From UBA7328 sp002471345 (lineage in GTDB: Bacteria; Bacteroidota; Bacteroidia; Chitinophagales; Saprospiraceae), in the NCBI GenBank assembly GCA_964011275.1, contig CAXGOB010000007.1, positions 28,166 to 92,165 of the forward strand: a stretch of DNA of 64,000 nt. Direction: 5' to 3'. Both the position numbers and the translations under genes were made by a program. A model generated the notes under the pieces. The model saw nothing but the letters and a program-made list of their open reading frames with translations. It was not told the origin of the DNA and made no database searches. Below, piece after piece: positions 43,236 through 53,253 of the stretch. Numbering within the stretch: position 1 is the first letter of the stretch; every line of letters starts with the position of its first letter.

Positions 43236-43334
43236 CTACAGCGCAATATTAGCAACCACAACTCCAGCAACAGAAGCCAAAGTAATGACTAACAATGCTA
43301 GTCTACAGATATGAGCAAGATCGATTGTTTTCAT
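43236..43334 (-). CDS. 32-residue single-helix membrane peptide, hypothetical
   Basis: An ATG-started frame encodes MKTIDLAHICRLALLVITLA then SVAGVVVANIAL, one clear hydrophobic helix after a short polar start. It ends at TAG and lies in a 530-nt gap between the DUF1835 and GLPGLI genes. The rest of that gap shows nothing recognisable. The composition fits a real membrane micro-protein, but no family is recognised and chance coding is possible. Confidence 0.35.
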   Translation of the reverse strand: MKTIDLAHICRLALLVITLASVAGVVVANIAL

Positions 43335-43673
43335 AATAACAGTATTTGTTGTTTGATGACGTAAAGATCTATGCATTACAAGGTACTATTTCCACAACAT
43401 CGACCAAAGTTCGATTTTATTCGACAAACGTCCAATTTTTACGATGAAAGAGGATCACTCTCCTTACGAAATGATTCGTATTAGAACATATTCCAAATAC
43501 AATTTCGAAAGTCAAGCTCGAACAGAACCGATTTAAATGCTGATTTTAAATAAGTAATGAAATTAAAGGAATCAGAAACCAGGAATGAGCTTTGCTGTAG
43601 AAAACCGTCATAAAAGCTTCCCATTTGCATATATGCTTATATGTTCAAAATCAAAATTTAAAATTATGTCTTA

Positions 43674-44417
43674 CTAATACCTTATTCTCCAAAAAGGATT
43701 ACGCTCTCCTTCTATTGATTGATCAATAAAATCTTTGACCTTATTATCAAAAACGGCAAAATCGATTTCTTTTCCTTTCATCTTTTTAGGAATAGGTAAT
43801 TTTACATCAGCTTGTTCAAAATCTATTGAAGTTGCAGAAATTACCACATCACTTTCATTCACAACAATTTCTAGAATCATTCCTGGCAATCCACTGAAGC
43901 CTTCTGGTCCTCCAAAAAAGTTAATTCCATCCGTAAACCAAGCATGAATAGTTTGCCCTTTGATAGGATCTTTGGTTTCTGCTTTCATACATAAATAACC
44001 CTCTATTTCTTTTATTTCATTGAGAATCTTCCACTTATACTTAGGCATCTCATCTTTTATTACGTACTTTTTCCCCAGAAACTCTCTGGCATCAGTCGCT
44101 TTTTTAGATTTATGATCTCTCACCAGCACATACTCTTCACTCTTCCAAGACCAGCCTGATTCAGATTCATTTTCTCCATAGGTATAAACACTTTTGTTCC
44201 CTTTCAAATAGAGATTATAATTCCTTCCTCTTCCAGATCGCTTTCCCCAAGTAAGGCGGTTTCTATCAATCTCTTCTTGAGTCATAAAAGGCAATCTAGA
44301 CATAATTGAGATCCAATCTGTCTTTCTATTATAAACTATAGTACCTTCCACATCTTGAGCATTTATATCCATGCTCAAAAGGATAATGATGATTATGTAA
44401 ATACATTTATTTAGCAT
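43674..44417 (-). CDS. GLPGLI family exported protein
   Basis: A 247-residue protein with signal peptide (IYIIIIILLSMDINAQD) and the family signature SGLPGMILEIVVNESDVVISA, where GLPGLI is written GLPGM. Other family marks are VEGTIVYNRKTDW at the start and IKGQTIHAWFTDGINF. GLPGLI proteins are Bacteroidota-specific and often encoded with outer-membrane beta-barrel proteins, as here: it follows the TonB-type barrel gene by 26 nt and is likely co-transcribed. Function is unknown. Confidence 0.88.
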   Translation of the reverse strand: MLNKCIYIIIIILLSMDINAQDVEGTIVYNRKTDWISIMSRLPFMTQEEIDRNRLTWGKRSGRGRNYNLYLKGNKSVYTYGENESESGWSWKSEEYVLVRDHKSKKATDAREFLGKKYVIKDEMPKYKWKILNEIKEIEGYLCMKAETKDPIKGQTIHAWFTDGINFFGGPEGFSGLPGMILEIVVNESDVVISATSIDFEQADVKLPIPKKMKGKEIDFAVFDNKVKDFIDQSIEGERNPFWRIRY

Positions 44418-44443
44418 GATATTCTCTTATTTGTTTATATCTA

Positions 44444-47272
44444 TCAATGAAATCCTCTTCTTTTATTTACTCCAGACTGGAGTCCTTTTATATTATAAGT
44501 AAAACTCAACATCACATATCTACCCAGTGCATTGGTTAAAGATTGACTTATACCATTTCCATATGTCCCTTGCTGAAGACTCACATTTTCATCAAATGCA
44601 TCATAAATCGCTAATCTCAATTCTCCTTTATTTCCTTTCAAAAATTGCCTATAAATTGATGCATTAAGAATAGGTACAGATAGATCCTGTCCAAATCTAT
44701 CGTTAGTAAATTTGTTGTAATTCAACCTTGAAGCTAAATAAATGCCTCCTACCAATTTCGTGTTAAACTCCAATTCAAAACCTTTGTTAATCACTGTTTG
44801 ATCTTGACTACTATTAATGTCATAAGAAGTGTTAGAATTTCTATAAAATCCATTTAGAGAAAGCAAAAAATCTTTTGTTGGGGTATAGCTTATCGTCAGT
44901 CTTGGATTAAGAGTAACCACTTTTGTATTATTCATTACTCCATTCACCTGTGCTGGCAGATCACTTACATTAGTACTCAAATTCCATCTTGTTGTAAATT
45001 TGTTTTGAATAATAGGGAGGTTAACCGAGAACCAAATATTTCCTTGATTTCCATCTTCTATGTTTATCGGCTTATAAGATGTAATTCCTTGATCATCAAT
45101 AGATTCCGATCTACCTATGTAGTTGTCAAATAAAGTAAATCTTCCATTCAGACTTATTCTAATTCCCGATGCAGGGAATGACCTACTCATATATGCATTG
45201 ATATCATTACCAACTTGGGGCGTTAGGTCTGGATTCCCCTCTGTGATAAATAAAGGGTTAGCATTATCTATAACCGGTTGCAAATCCTGGATTTGAGGCT
45301 CATTAGCCGTACGAGTATAGCCCATACTGAGATACATATTCCTCCCAGGCGTATAATTCACTGCTAAATGCGGAATAACATTATTGAAACCTCTATCAAT
45401 CTCTCCTGAAAATAGGCTTTCATTTATGCTACTATAACTACCAGAGAGCTCAAATTGCTGATATGCCAAACCTGTGGTAATATTCACTCCATTATGAGAA
45501 TATCTCATTGACGCTCCTACCCTATTCATATCGATATTATTAATCGATGTCCTGGTAAGGAATTCATTTACGATATCACTATTCTCTTTCCGGTCCAAAA
45601 CTTCTCTTTCTCCTGTTTCTCTTCTCTGACTGTGATTAGCAAAAGTTTGGAAAAAGAACTTTTTACTCAATGGTTCCACAAAAATTGCATTAGCCTTAAA
45701 TACTTTTTTGTCTCCTACATTAGCATTGAATTGATTCAAATCCAGTCTACTTTCCTCTACTCCATTTTCATCAAAAAAGGTTGTTAATGATTTTTGATCT
45801 CTATCATCATTCAAATGAGTAAATAAATAGGAAATATTCATTCCAATCCTTCTACCTTTCTTTTTGAATTTTTTCCTAAAAATCAGGGCACTATTCCCTA
45901 AATAACCGCTTTGAAGATTAACATTGTTTACTACCCCTCGGCTCTGATAAATTGAGTTTCTAAAAAGATCATTTTCTCCATTATAGATTTTCTCTTGGTC
46001 AATTGCAGCAGCGTTAAACTCAAATTTTATAGAATGAAGAGAATCTAGTTCAGACTCTATAGTAAACTCCCCTCTATGTCCTCTACTTATATCGTCTTTC
46101 TGATTTGACCCTTCCTCATTTTGCACAAAATTTGGAAAGAACCTATCTCTGTCAGTTTCTGTGGTAGACACTAGACCAGCTTGATTATAATAATATACAC
46201 TACTAATTTTCAACTTGTTATGATCATAATTGAAATTAGCTCCACCATTATAATTTTCTGGAAAACCTGAATTCTGACGCCCTTGGAAGAAGACTGACTG
46301 TATGCTAGATTCTAAGCTATTAGAACCTCCACTGAAAAAGAAAAATTTGTTACCACCTCCACCAAAACCGTATTCTAGATTACTATCAAAATTAAATGAT
46401 TGTGAGCCCAAAAAGTCCTGGTAATCATCCCAAGACAACCCATTACGTCCTGTGTTATTCCCTACACCAACAAGACTAAACTGAATTTTTTCGTTAAATC
46501 TATTGAAATTTCCTTTTAACTCCTTTCTGTCTTCAGTACCTACTCCCGCTACTACTCGACCAAATCCACCAGTTTTAAAATCTTCTTTAAGCTCAAGGTT
46601 CATTGTCTTTTCTTGAGATTGGGCAGTGGATCCTGTAATCTCTTCTTCTTCCGTCTTTCTATCAAAAACTTGCACTTTGGATATGCTTTCTGAAGGTAAA
46701 TTTTGAGTTGCCGCTTTAGGGTTATTGCCAAAGAAAGATTTTCCATCGACTGTTACCTCTGTTACATCTTTTCCATCAGATCGCATTGCCCCATCTTGAT
46801 CCACTTCCATACCTGGCAGCTTCCTGATGAGATCTTCTACAGTAGACCCATCGGGAACTTTAAATGTAGACACATCATATTCAATGGTGTCTCCCCTCAT
46901 CTTTATTTGGGCTTTGGCAGCTTTTATGACGATCTCCATTAATTCTGCTGCTAGTTCAGACATCTTCAATATTCCAAGATCTACATCTTTCCCTCCGCGA
47001 GAATTAACTTTAGAATGAAGCGGGATAAATCCAACAAAAGTAGTTTTGACTAGATATTCTCCTGACGAGACTCCTTTAAAACGAAATGACCCATCTAGTT
47101 CTGATCTGGTAAAGTCTACCATTGTGGAATCCGTATCTAGAAGAAGCACTGTGCTATAAATTAATGGATTACCGAGTGTATCCTCTATGACTCCTTTAAC
47201 ATTAAATGTACTTTGAGAATAGACAAGGTGAGTAAACATCACCATTAACAGTGAGATAAATACCTTTTTCAT
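44444..47272 (-). CDS. TonB-dependent receptor-like outer-membrane beta-barrel protein
   Basis: A 942-residue outer-membrane protein: signal peptide (KKVFISLLMVMFTHLVYSQ), a CarboxypepD_reg-like domain (VKGVIEDTLGNPLIYSTVLL), a plug domain (VEDLIRKLPGMEVDQDGAM) and a long beta-barrel ending in MLSFTYNIKGLQSGVNKRRG. It lacks a clear TonB box, as in the outer membrane beta-barrel family that pairs with GLPGLI proteins. MKKVFIS at 47272 is preferred over an in-frame start at 47323, because the signal peptide begins there. Ligand unknown; the GLPGLI gene follows after 26 nt. Confidence 0.85.
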   Translation of the reverse strand: MKKVFISLLMVMFTHLVYSQSTFNVKGVIEDTLGNPLIYSTVLLLDTDSTMVDFTRSELDGSFRFKGVSSGEYLVKTTFVGFIPLHSKVNSRGGKDVDLGILKMSELAAELMEIVIKAAKAQIKMRGDTIEYDVSTFKVPDGSTVEDLIRKLPGMEVDQDGAMRSDGKDVTEVTVDGKSFFGNNPKAATQNLPSESISKVQVFDRKTEEEEITGSTAQSQEKTMNLELKEDFKTGGFGRVVAGVGTEDRKELKGNFNRFNEKIQFSLVGVGNNTGRNGLSWDDYQDFLGSQSFNFDSNLEYGFGGGGNKFFFFSGGSNSLESSIQSVFFQGRQNSGFPENYNGGANFNYDHNKLKISSVYYYNQAGLVSTTETDRDRFFPNFVQNEEGSNQKDDISRGHRGEFTIESELDSLHSIKFEFNAAAIDQEKIYNGENDLFRNSIYQSRGVVNNVNLQSGYLGNSALIFRKKFKKKGRRIGMNISYLFTHLNDDRDQKSLTTFFDENGVEESRLDLNQFNANVGDKKVFKANAIFVEPLSKKFFFQTFANHSQRRETGEREVLDRKENSDIVNEFLTRTSINNIDMNRVGASMRYSHNGVNITTGLAYQQFELSGSYSSINESLFSGEIDRGFNNVIPHLAVNYTPGRNMYLSMGYTRTANEPQIQDLQPVIDNANPLFITEGNPDLTPQVGNDINAYMSRSFPASGIRISLNGRFTLFDNYIGRSESIDDQGITSYKPINIEDGNQGNIWFSVNLPIIQNKFTTRWNLSTNVSDLPAQVNGVMNNTKVVTLNPRLTISYTPTKDFLLSLNGFYRNSNTSYDINSSQDQTVINKGFELEFNTKLVGGIYLASRLNYNKFTNDRFGQDLSVPILNASIYRQFLKGNKGELRLAIYDAFDENVSLQQGTYGNGISQSLTNALGRYVMLSFTYNIKGLQSGVNKRRGFH

Positions 47273-47455
47273 GTGACGTTCGACTGAATTAATAATCTTT
47301 GAAAGTAAAGTTTCTGCAACCATATGTGATAATGATATATGTAAATTAGGATATCATTAACAAGGCCATAATCACAGTTAGTATATATAACATCTATATA
47401 GATGCTCACCATTGTAATAACGGTGTGTTAGTAATTAGTTATATACCTTCGTAAA

Positions 47456-48175
47456 ATGGCAACAAGAAATAGTGATTCTATAAGTCTAAATAAGTTTATC
47501 AGTAACACAGGTAAATGCAGTAGAAGAGAAGCGGATATGTGGATAGAAATGGGACGTATTAGAATCAATGGTAAAGTCGCAAAGAAAGGAAATCGAGTGA
47601 AGTCAGGCGACACTGTACTTATTGATAATAAAAAAATAAAATCCATATCAAAAGAGAAAGGAATATATCTCGCTGTACACAAATCACCTGGAATAACATG
47701 TACCACTGACCAATCTGATCCTGATAACATTATTGACTATGTAAATTACCCAAAGAGAATATTTCCTATTGGAAGACTGGACAAAGCCTCTTCGGGATTA
47801 ATCTTAATGACTAATGATGGGGATATTGTAAACAAAATACTAAGGTCAGAAAACAATCATGAAAAAGAGTATATCGTCACTGTTCATAAAGCATTAAGTA
47901 TGTCCTTCCTCCAGGGCATGAGAAGCGGAGTTCCTATGTTAGGAAAAAGAACAAGACGTTGTCTAGTGCAATCAGTAGGAAAGCAAACATTCAGAATAGT
48001 GCTAACGGAAGGAATGAACAGACAAATCAGAAGAATGTGCGAACACTTTGGTTATAGAGTATTATCCTTGAAACGTGTAAGAGTAATGAATATCGAGTTG
48101 GGAAATCTGAGTGTTAATCATTGGCGCATTCTGACTTCTGATGAAAAAGAAGAACTCTTCTCAAATCTTAACTAA
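47456..48175 (+). CDS. rluF: 23S rRNA pseudouridine synthase RluF-like
   Basis: A RsuA/RluF-family synthase: N-terminal S4 RNA-binding domain (SLNKFISNTGKCSRREADMW, RIRINGKVAKKGNRVKSGD) followed by the catalytic domain with GRLDKASSGLILMTNDGD, where the Asp in GRLDK is catalytic, and LTEGMNRQIRRMCEHFGYRV. In RluF the target is U2604 of 23S rRNA; the assignment is by similarity. The length of 239 residues is slightly short of the Escherichia coli protein. It is divergent from the TonB gene. Confidence 0.88.
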   Translation: MATRNSDSISLNKFISNTGKCSRREADMWIEMGRIRINGKVAKKGNRVKSGDTVLIDNKKIKSISKEKGIYLAVHKSPGITCTTDQSDPDNIIDYVNYPKRIFPIGRLDKASSGLILMTNDGDIVNKILRSENNHEKEYIVTVHKALSMSFLQGMRSGVPMLGKRTRRCLVQSVGKQTFRIVLTEGMNRQIRRMCEHFGYRVLSLKRVRVMNIELGNLSVNHWRILTSDEKEELFSNLN

Positions 48176-48193
48176 ATCTTGATTCTCAGATTT

Positions 48194-49117
48194 TCAACTT
48201 TTCACTGGAATAAACTGTTTCAAATAATTGTAACTCTGTTGTAAAGCTGCAACTCTTGCTTCATTACTCCCTTCGAAAGCTCGATCTTCTACCTCTACAC
48301 AGACAGGACCATCATAACTACTTTCTGTCAAATAAGAAAAGAACCTTCCCCAATCCATATCACCCATTCCAGGCAATTTCGGTGTATGCCATAAATTAGG
48401 AGGAGCCATGATGCCATGTCTATTTAAAGCCTCAGAATCAATTCTTACATCTTTTACATGAACATGATGAAATTTATCAGAGTATTCTTTAATAGGAAAA
48501 AATGGATCCATATGCTGCCAAATCATGTGAGACGGATCATAATTGAGTCCGAAATAATCACTCTGGATGTCATTGAACATTCTATCCCAAATGTCAGGAG
48601 TAGTACCTAAATTTTTTCCCCCAGGCCATTCGTCATTGGAAAATATCATAGGACAATTTTCAATACCAACTTTTACTTGATGAGCTTCAGCATGTGCAAT
48701 AATATCCTTCCATATTTTAATAAAACGAGGCCAGTTTTCATCCACACTTTTTTGATGATCTCTTCCTATAAATGTATTGACAACATCAAGTTCCAATTCT
48801 GACGCTACTTCTATCATCCTTTTTATATGAAGCACATACACTTCTGATATCTTTTCTTCTGCTACAAGTGGATTTGGATAATATCCTAAAGCACTTATTT
48901 CTATATTATAACTTTGTAATTGAGACCAAATTTTAGATTTTAACTCAGAATTAAATGAATCCAAATCAATATGGGTTACCCCTGCATATCTTCTTTCTGA
49001 CTTCCCTAATGGCCAACACATAATCTCCACGCACTCATAACCTATTTCAGCAGCAACTTTCAACACACCAGCTAAATCATGGTCAGGTAAAATCGCTGAA
49101 CAAAATCCTAATTTCAT
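48194..49117 (-). CDS. Sugar phosphate isomerase/epimerase family protein (xylose isomerase-like TIM barrel)
   Basis: A 307-residue AP endonuclease 2-family barrel. Metal-binding residues are visible in KVGIENCPMIFSNDEW (Glu), LNYDPSHMIWQHMDP (Asp, His), HVHVKDVRI (His) and VCVEVEDRAFEG (Glu). The family includes inosose dehydratase, xylose isomerase-like and hydroxypyruvate isomerase enzymes; the substrate is not clear. The start is MKLGFCSAILPDH at 49117, not the in-frame TTG at 49123. It is divergent from a GntP permease with 76 nt between starts, so sugar-acid use is a plausible context. Confidence 0.85.
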   Translation of the reverse strand: MKLGFCSAILPDHDLAGVLKVAAEIGYECVEIMCWPLGKSERRYAGVTHIDLDSFNSELKSKIWSQLQSYNIEISALGYYPNPLVAEEKISEVYVLHIKRMIEVASELELDVVNTFIGRDHQKSVDENWPRFIKIWKDIIAHAEAHQVKVGIENCPMIFSNDEWPGGKNLGTTPDIWDRMFNDIQSDYFGLNYDPSHMIWQHMDPFFPIKEYSDKFHHVHVKDVRIDSEALNRHGIMAPPNLWHTPKLPGMGDMDWGRFFSYLTESSYDGPVCVEVEDRAFEGSNEARVAALQQSYNYLKQFIPVKS

Positions 49118-49193
49118 AAACAAAATATTTATACTTTAAACTATGATGATGGCTAAAGTTAAGTAATTTGGGCACTTAGATGACAATATAAAT

Positions 49194-50561
49194 ATGGACT
49201 TCTTTTCATCCGACTACGGACCGTTTCTAGTATTGCTAATAGGAATAATAATCATTGCCACAATGATTTATAAATTAAAGATCCATCCTTTTATTGCTCT
49301 AATAGTTTCTTCTATAATAGTAGGTGTACTGTCACCAAATATACCTATAGGAGAAGGTTCAAGCCACCTCATATCAGCAGTCGAATTACCTATGAAAGAA
49401 TTTGGCATCATGGCTGGTAAAATAACATGGGTAATAGCTTTAGCAGCAATTATAGGAGCGGCCATGATGGAAAGTGGTGCAGCTCGTAGAATTGTTGAAA
49501 ACATGGTAAATATTTTCGGAGAATCTCGTGCCGCCCTTGCACTACTCATCTGTGGATTCATACTATCCATACCTGTATTTTTTGATACTGTTTTCTTCCT
49601 TTTAATTCCTCTTGCCATTGCATTAGCTCAAAAAACAGGAAAAAATTATGTTCTATATGTAGTTGCTATTGCTGGTGGAGCTGTCGTCACACATAGCCTT
49701 GTGCCTCCTACACCTGGCCCTCTTATTATGGCAGAAACATTAGGAATAGATTTAGGAATTACAATAATTGCCGGCATTTGTTTTGGTTTGCTACCTGCTA
49801 TTGCGGCTTTATGGGTAGGGCAAAGAGCAAATACACGACTGAACATTCCAGTAAGAGTAGAAATTGGTCTTCCTAATCACAAAGAAGAAGCACCATCTTT
49901 GATGTTGTCATTACTTCCAGTCGTACTACCAATTCTACTAATAAGTTGTGTATCAGTCACAAATATTACAATTGGCAATACACCTAATTGGATAACATTT
50001 CTTGGGAATAAAAACATTGCCATGAGTTTGGGCGCTTTTGTTGCTATTCTTCTTTGGGCACGTTATCAAAAATTAGATCACAATTCACTCTGGGAAAAAG
50101 TGGCTAAACCTCTTGAAATAGCTGGATTAATAATACTGATTACCAGTGCTGGAGGAGCATTCGGCGCCATGATTAAACACAGTGGTATTGGAAATGCAAT
50201 AGAACATGCTACATCTGGTGCATCTATAAGTTTTTTATTGCTAGGTTGGATAATTTCAGCTGTGATGAAAACAGCTCAAGGTTCTAGTACTGTAGCAATG
50301 ATAACTTCTGCTAGCATCATGTTTTCCTTAGTAGGAAGTGGCACAGACTTGCCTTATCACCCTGTTTACCTCTTTTTAGCAATAGGATTTGGGTCAGGAT
50401 TTATATCATGGATGAATGATAGCGGCTTCTGGGTAGTATCAAGAATGAGTGGTTTCACAGAAAAAGAAACATTTCAAACTTGGTCACTAATGTTTGCTGT
50501 TGTAGGAGTAGTTGGTCTAATAGAAGTCTTGATTTTTTCCCAACTGCTTCCTATGGTTTAA
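49194..50561 (+). CDS. GntP-family gluconate/sugar-acid permease
   Basis: A 455-residue integral membrane transporter with about 12 helices, of the GntP (gluconate:H+ symporter) family: VIALAAIIGAAMMESGAARRI, GFILSIPVFFDTVFFLLIPLA, HSLVPPTPGPLIMAETLGID and GFGSGFISWMNDSGFWVVSR are family blocks. Substrate is gluconate or a related sugar acid. It is divergent from the TIM-barrel isomerase, and no kinase is adjacent. Confidence 0.9.
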   Translation: MDFFSSDYGPFLVLLIGIIIIATMIYKLKIHPFIALIVSSIIVGVLSPNIPIGEGSSHLISAVELPMKEFGIMAGKITWVIALAAIIGAAMMESGAARRIVENMVNIFGESRAALALLICGFILSIPVFFDTVFFLLIPLAIALAQKTGKNYVLYVVAIAGGAVVTHSLVPPTPGPLIMAETLGIDLGITIIAGICFGLLPAIAALWVGQRANTRLNIPVRVEIGLPNHKEEAPSLMLSLLPVVLPILLISCVSVTNITIGNTPNWITFLGNKNIAMSLGAFVAILLWARYQKLDHNSLWEKVAKPLEIAGLIILITSAGGAFGAMIKHSGIGNAIEHATSGASISFLLLGWIISAVMKTAQGSSTVAMITSASIMFSLVGSGTDLPYHPVYLFLAIGFGSGFISWMNDSGFWVVSRMSGFTEKETFQTWSLMFAVVGVVGLIEVLIFSQLLPMV

Positions 50562-50650
50562 AAAACAATACTCTGCCAATTTCCTGATAAATTCAATTTG
50601 GATCAAATATATTTTCTCATTTTCGCAGTTCATTAATTGCCAATTTTAAA

Positions 50651-52090
50651 ATGAAGTCAACATTTCGTTTTTCGTTTTTGATAATAGCATTATTCTTTCT
50701 ATCATTTTGTAATAATGAAAGGACTTCCTCATCAGCTTCTATATCCAATAATGGTTCAGCTAAAATTGAAGTTCAGGTTATTGGACAAAACGGTGGTCAA
50801 GCTGGGCTAATTGCTACATATGCTGATCAAAATTATAGGATTGACACTGCTAGCATTGATCATGAAGGAAGGTTTACTTTCACAAAAAGTGATGGATATC
50901 CATCTGGAGCTTATTACGTAATGCTTCCAAATAGAAACTATTTCCAAATATTGCTAGATAAAGGGCAGAAGTTTTCAATGACCACACAACTTGCTAACCT
51001 TACGGGATCGATGGCGATATCTGGAAATAAAGACAATGAGTTATTGTTTAAAAATTTGAGATTTGAGCAAGAAATGCAACCTCGTTTCAATGAAATTGCC
51101 CAGAGATTACCTGGCCTTTCTACTACTTCTTCTGAATACTTGGATCTAAAAACCCGAGAGAAAGAACTGGTAACTCAAAGAAAGAATCATCTTAACAAAT
51201 TGTATGACTCAAGTCCAAACGGCTTCTTCACAATGTTCAAAAAAGCTGGACAAAACCCAGATCTCAAAGAAGTTTATTTATCTGATGGATCAGTTGATTT
51301 TCAAAAACAATTAACTTATTATCGACAAGAATTTTGGGATAATGTGGATTTCTCAGACATTAGACTCATTCGTACTCCTGTTGTTTTCAATAAACTAAAA
51401 AGATATTTCAACGAGCTAACTGTACAGCAACCTGATTCAATAAAGATATCTACTAAAGATCTAATGGATAAGGTCCCTGAGGGATCAGATTACTACAAAT
51501 TTTTCACTAATTGGGTAGCCCTAAATTATGAACCAACCAAGACCACTCTGATGGATTCAGAGGCCATTTATGTATTCATGGTACAAAATTATATCAATCA
51601 CGAGAAAGCATTTTGGGCAGATTCTGTTCAGGTATTTGGGCTTCAACAAAGAGCCCATGAGATGGCAGCAAGTCTTATCGGTCTCAAAGGTCCAAATGTG
51701 ACATCAACCGACCCATATGGTAAAAGTCAATCTATCTATGATATTTCTGCTCCATATATCATTGTGTATCTCTATAATCCAACTTGTGATCATTGTATAG
51801 AAGAAACTCCGAAATTGGTAAATTTCTATAGACAATGGAAACCGAAAGGAGTAGAAGTATATGCAATTGCAATTGATACTGATGATCAAAGTTGGAAAGG
51901 TTTTATAAACAAAAATGACATGGACTGGATAAATGTACATGACCCATCTAACAAGTCAATCTACGCGAAATACTTTGTTGACAATACACCAGAAGTCTAT
52001 GTTCTCAATCCGGAAAGAACCATCATAGGTAAAAACCTAAAAGTCGGACAAATAGAGACCATAATCAATAAGGATAAAAATAATAGATAA
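50651..52090 (+). CDS. Exported lipoprotein with DUF4369-like and thioredoxin-like domains
   Basis: The signal peptide ends in a lipobox (FFLSFC), so the 479-residue protein is a lipoprotein. An N-terminal DUF4369-like domain (about 35-120), a helical middle region and a C-terminal thioredoxin-fold domain follow. The latter has the redox motif CDHC in NPTCDHCIEETPKLVNFY and a cis-proline region (VDNTPEVYVLNPE). This architecture is common in Bacteroidota envelope thiol-disulfide proteins. Reductase or isomerase role is inferred; it lies next to the cbb3 oxidase locus but on the opposite strand and may or may not be linked to it. Confidence 0.8.
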   Translation: MKSTFRFSFLIIALFFLSFCNNERTSSSASISNNGSAKIEVQVIGQNGGQAGLIATYADQNYRIDTASIDHEGRFTFTKSDGYPSGAYYVMLPNRNYFQILLDKGQKFSMTTQLANLTGSMAISGNKDNELLFKNLRFEQEMQPRFNEIAQRLPGLSTTSSEYLDLKTREKELVTQRKNHLNKLYDSSPNGFFTMFKKAGQNPDLKEVYLSDGSVDFQKQLTYYRQEFWDNVDFSDIRLIRTPVVFNKLKRYFNELTVQQPDSIKISTKDLMDKVPEGSDYYKFFTNWVALNYEPTKTTLMDSEAIYVFMVQNYINHEKAFWADSVQVFGLQQRAHEMAASLIGLKGPNVTSTDPYGKSQSIYDISAPYIIVYLYNPTCDHCIEETPKLVNFYRQWKPKGVEVYAIAIDTDDQSWKGFINKNDMDWINVHDPSNKSIYAKYFVDNTPEVYVLNPERTIIGKNLKVGQIETIINKDKNNR

Positions 52091-52095
52091 TCGAA

Positions 52096-52800
52096 TTAAT
52101 GACACAAGACTGGATTCTTTACAGCCGTCCAGAAATTCAGTTCTTCTGGTATGTCTACAACCATTCCTCTATACATAAGATAGAGTCCTAGTGCTAGTTG
52201 AGTAAATTGAAAAATTCTGGGAATGTACTTTTTAATAAAAAAAACAGAATTAGTCTTGCTTCCTATTATCATAATACCAGCCATAGCCGGAAAAGTACCA
52301 AGTCCAAAGAATATCATAAACAGAGCACCATCTTCAACTCCACCTGCAACCATTGCTCCTGTCAAGGCCAGATAAACTAAGCCACAAGGCAAAAGGCCAT
52401 TAATCATGCCTACAAGGAGTGGAAATTTTGAAACTCCTCTTTTAAAGTGTGATGATAGATAAGATGAAACTTTTTGATACCCAGCTCTATACACCTCTGA
52501 TTTAAAAAGCAATTTTTCTAAGTCTAGAGAGAAAAAGAATAGCGCTAATAAAAAAAAACCAGCAAGAAGTGAAAGTGTCTTTTGAAAATCTGACAATAAA
52601 ATCAACTCTCCTATTAACCCCACACCTAGTCCCAGAAAGGCATAGGTCAATACGCGCCCCACATTATATTGAAGAGCCCTCATAAAGGAACCATATAAAT
52701 GATTTTTTTCATCTCCGGCTGCAAGTAAAGCCAAAGGACCACACATGCCCACACAATGTAAACTACCTAAAAATCCAAGTGTAAAAGCCATCCAGATCAT
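52096..52800 (-). CDS. TauE/SafE- or DsbD-like membrane protein of the cbb3 locus
   Basis: A 234-residue polytopic protein of the sulfite exporter TauE/SafE (DsbD_2-like) type: LGFLGSLHCVGMCGPLALLA with two cysteines, and GMINGLLPCGLVYLALTGAMVAGG, the inverted-repeat halves. It is the last gene of the cco operon, overlapping fixH by four nt. Such proteins are frequent at the end of Bacteroidota cco operons; a role in copper supply or thiol chemistry of the assembling oxidase is inferred. Confidence 0.85.
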   Translation of the reverse strand: MIWMAFTLGFLGSLHCVGMCGPLALLAAGDEKNHLYGSFMRALQYNVGRVLTYAFLGLGVGLIGELILLSDFQKTLSLLAGFFLLALFFFSLDLEKLLFKSEVYRAGYQKVSSYLSSHFKRGVSKFPLLVGMINGLLPCGLVYLALTGAMVAGGVEDGALFMIFFGLGTFPAMAGIMIIGSKTNSVFFIKKYIPRIFQFTQLALGLYLMYRGMVVDIPEELNFWTAVKNPVLCH

Positions 52801-53246
52801 ACTACATTGATATAGATATCTTCTTCTTTGTAATAATCTCTCGTACCATCATTCCATTGAACTTTAATTTGCCATTTCCCTGATTTCAATTGAGGTATCT
52901 TCTGACTATAAGTGACATTATCTTTGACAACAAATTCTGAAGCAAAATCATCTTTTTTAGATGATGCTCTATAGAAGGTAATTATACCCTTAACACTCAC
53001 CTTTTGATCGCCAAACAACAACCGCAACTCCTTATGAGTGACATCATAGTTGATTATTAAATCTGAAGAAAGAAAGTTTCGATTTGTAATGGCATCGTAT
53101 TTTTTTTGATAGGTGATATCGTGCTGATAATAGTTTTCTGCAACCAGGCTATGATCTACTGATCTAGACTTTATCACCGTGAAAACAAGTAAACTGATGT
53201 AACAGATAAAAAATATAAATATGGCATTACCCCAATGGATTTTCAT
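52797..53246 (-). CDS. fixH: FixH family protein (CcoH), cbb3 assembly
   Basis: A 149-residue protein with one N-terminal transmembrane helix (WGNAIFIFFICYISLLVFTVI) and a periplasmic beta-rich FixH domain (SHEL..SADYYQHDI-like start, here SLVAENYYQHDITYQKKYD). FixH/CcoH is needed for assembly of the cbb3 oxidase. It lies between ccoG (7-nt gap) and the TauE/SafE-like gene (4-nt overlap). Confidence 0.88.
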   Translation of the reverse strand: MKIHWGNAIFIFFICYISLLVFTVIKSRSVDHSLVAENYYQHDITYQKKYDAITNRNFLSSDLIINYDVTHKELRLLFGDQKVSVKGIITFYRASSKKDDFASEFVVKDNVTYSQKIPQLKSGKWQIKVQWNDGTRDYYKEEDIYINVV

Positions 53247-53253
53247 AATATTC

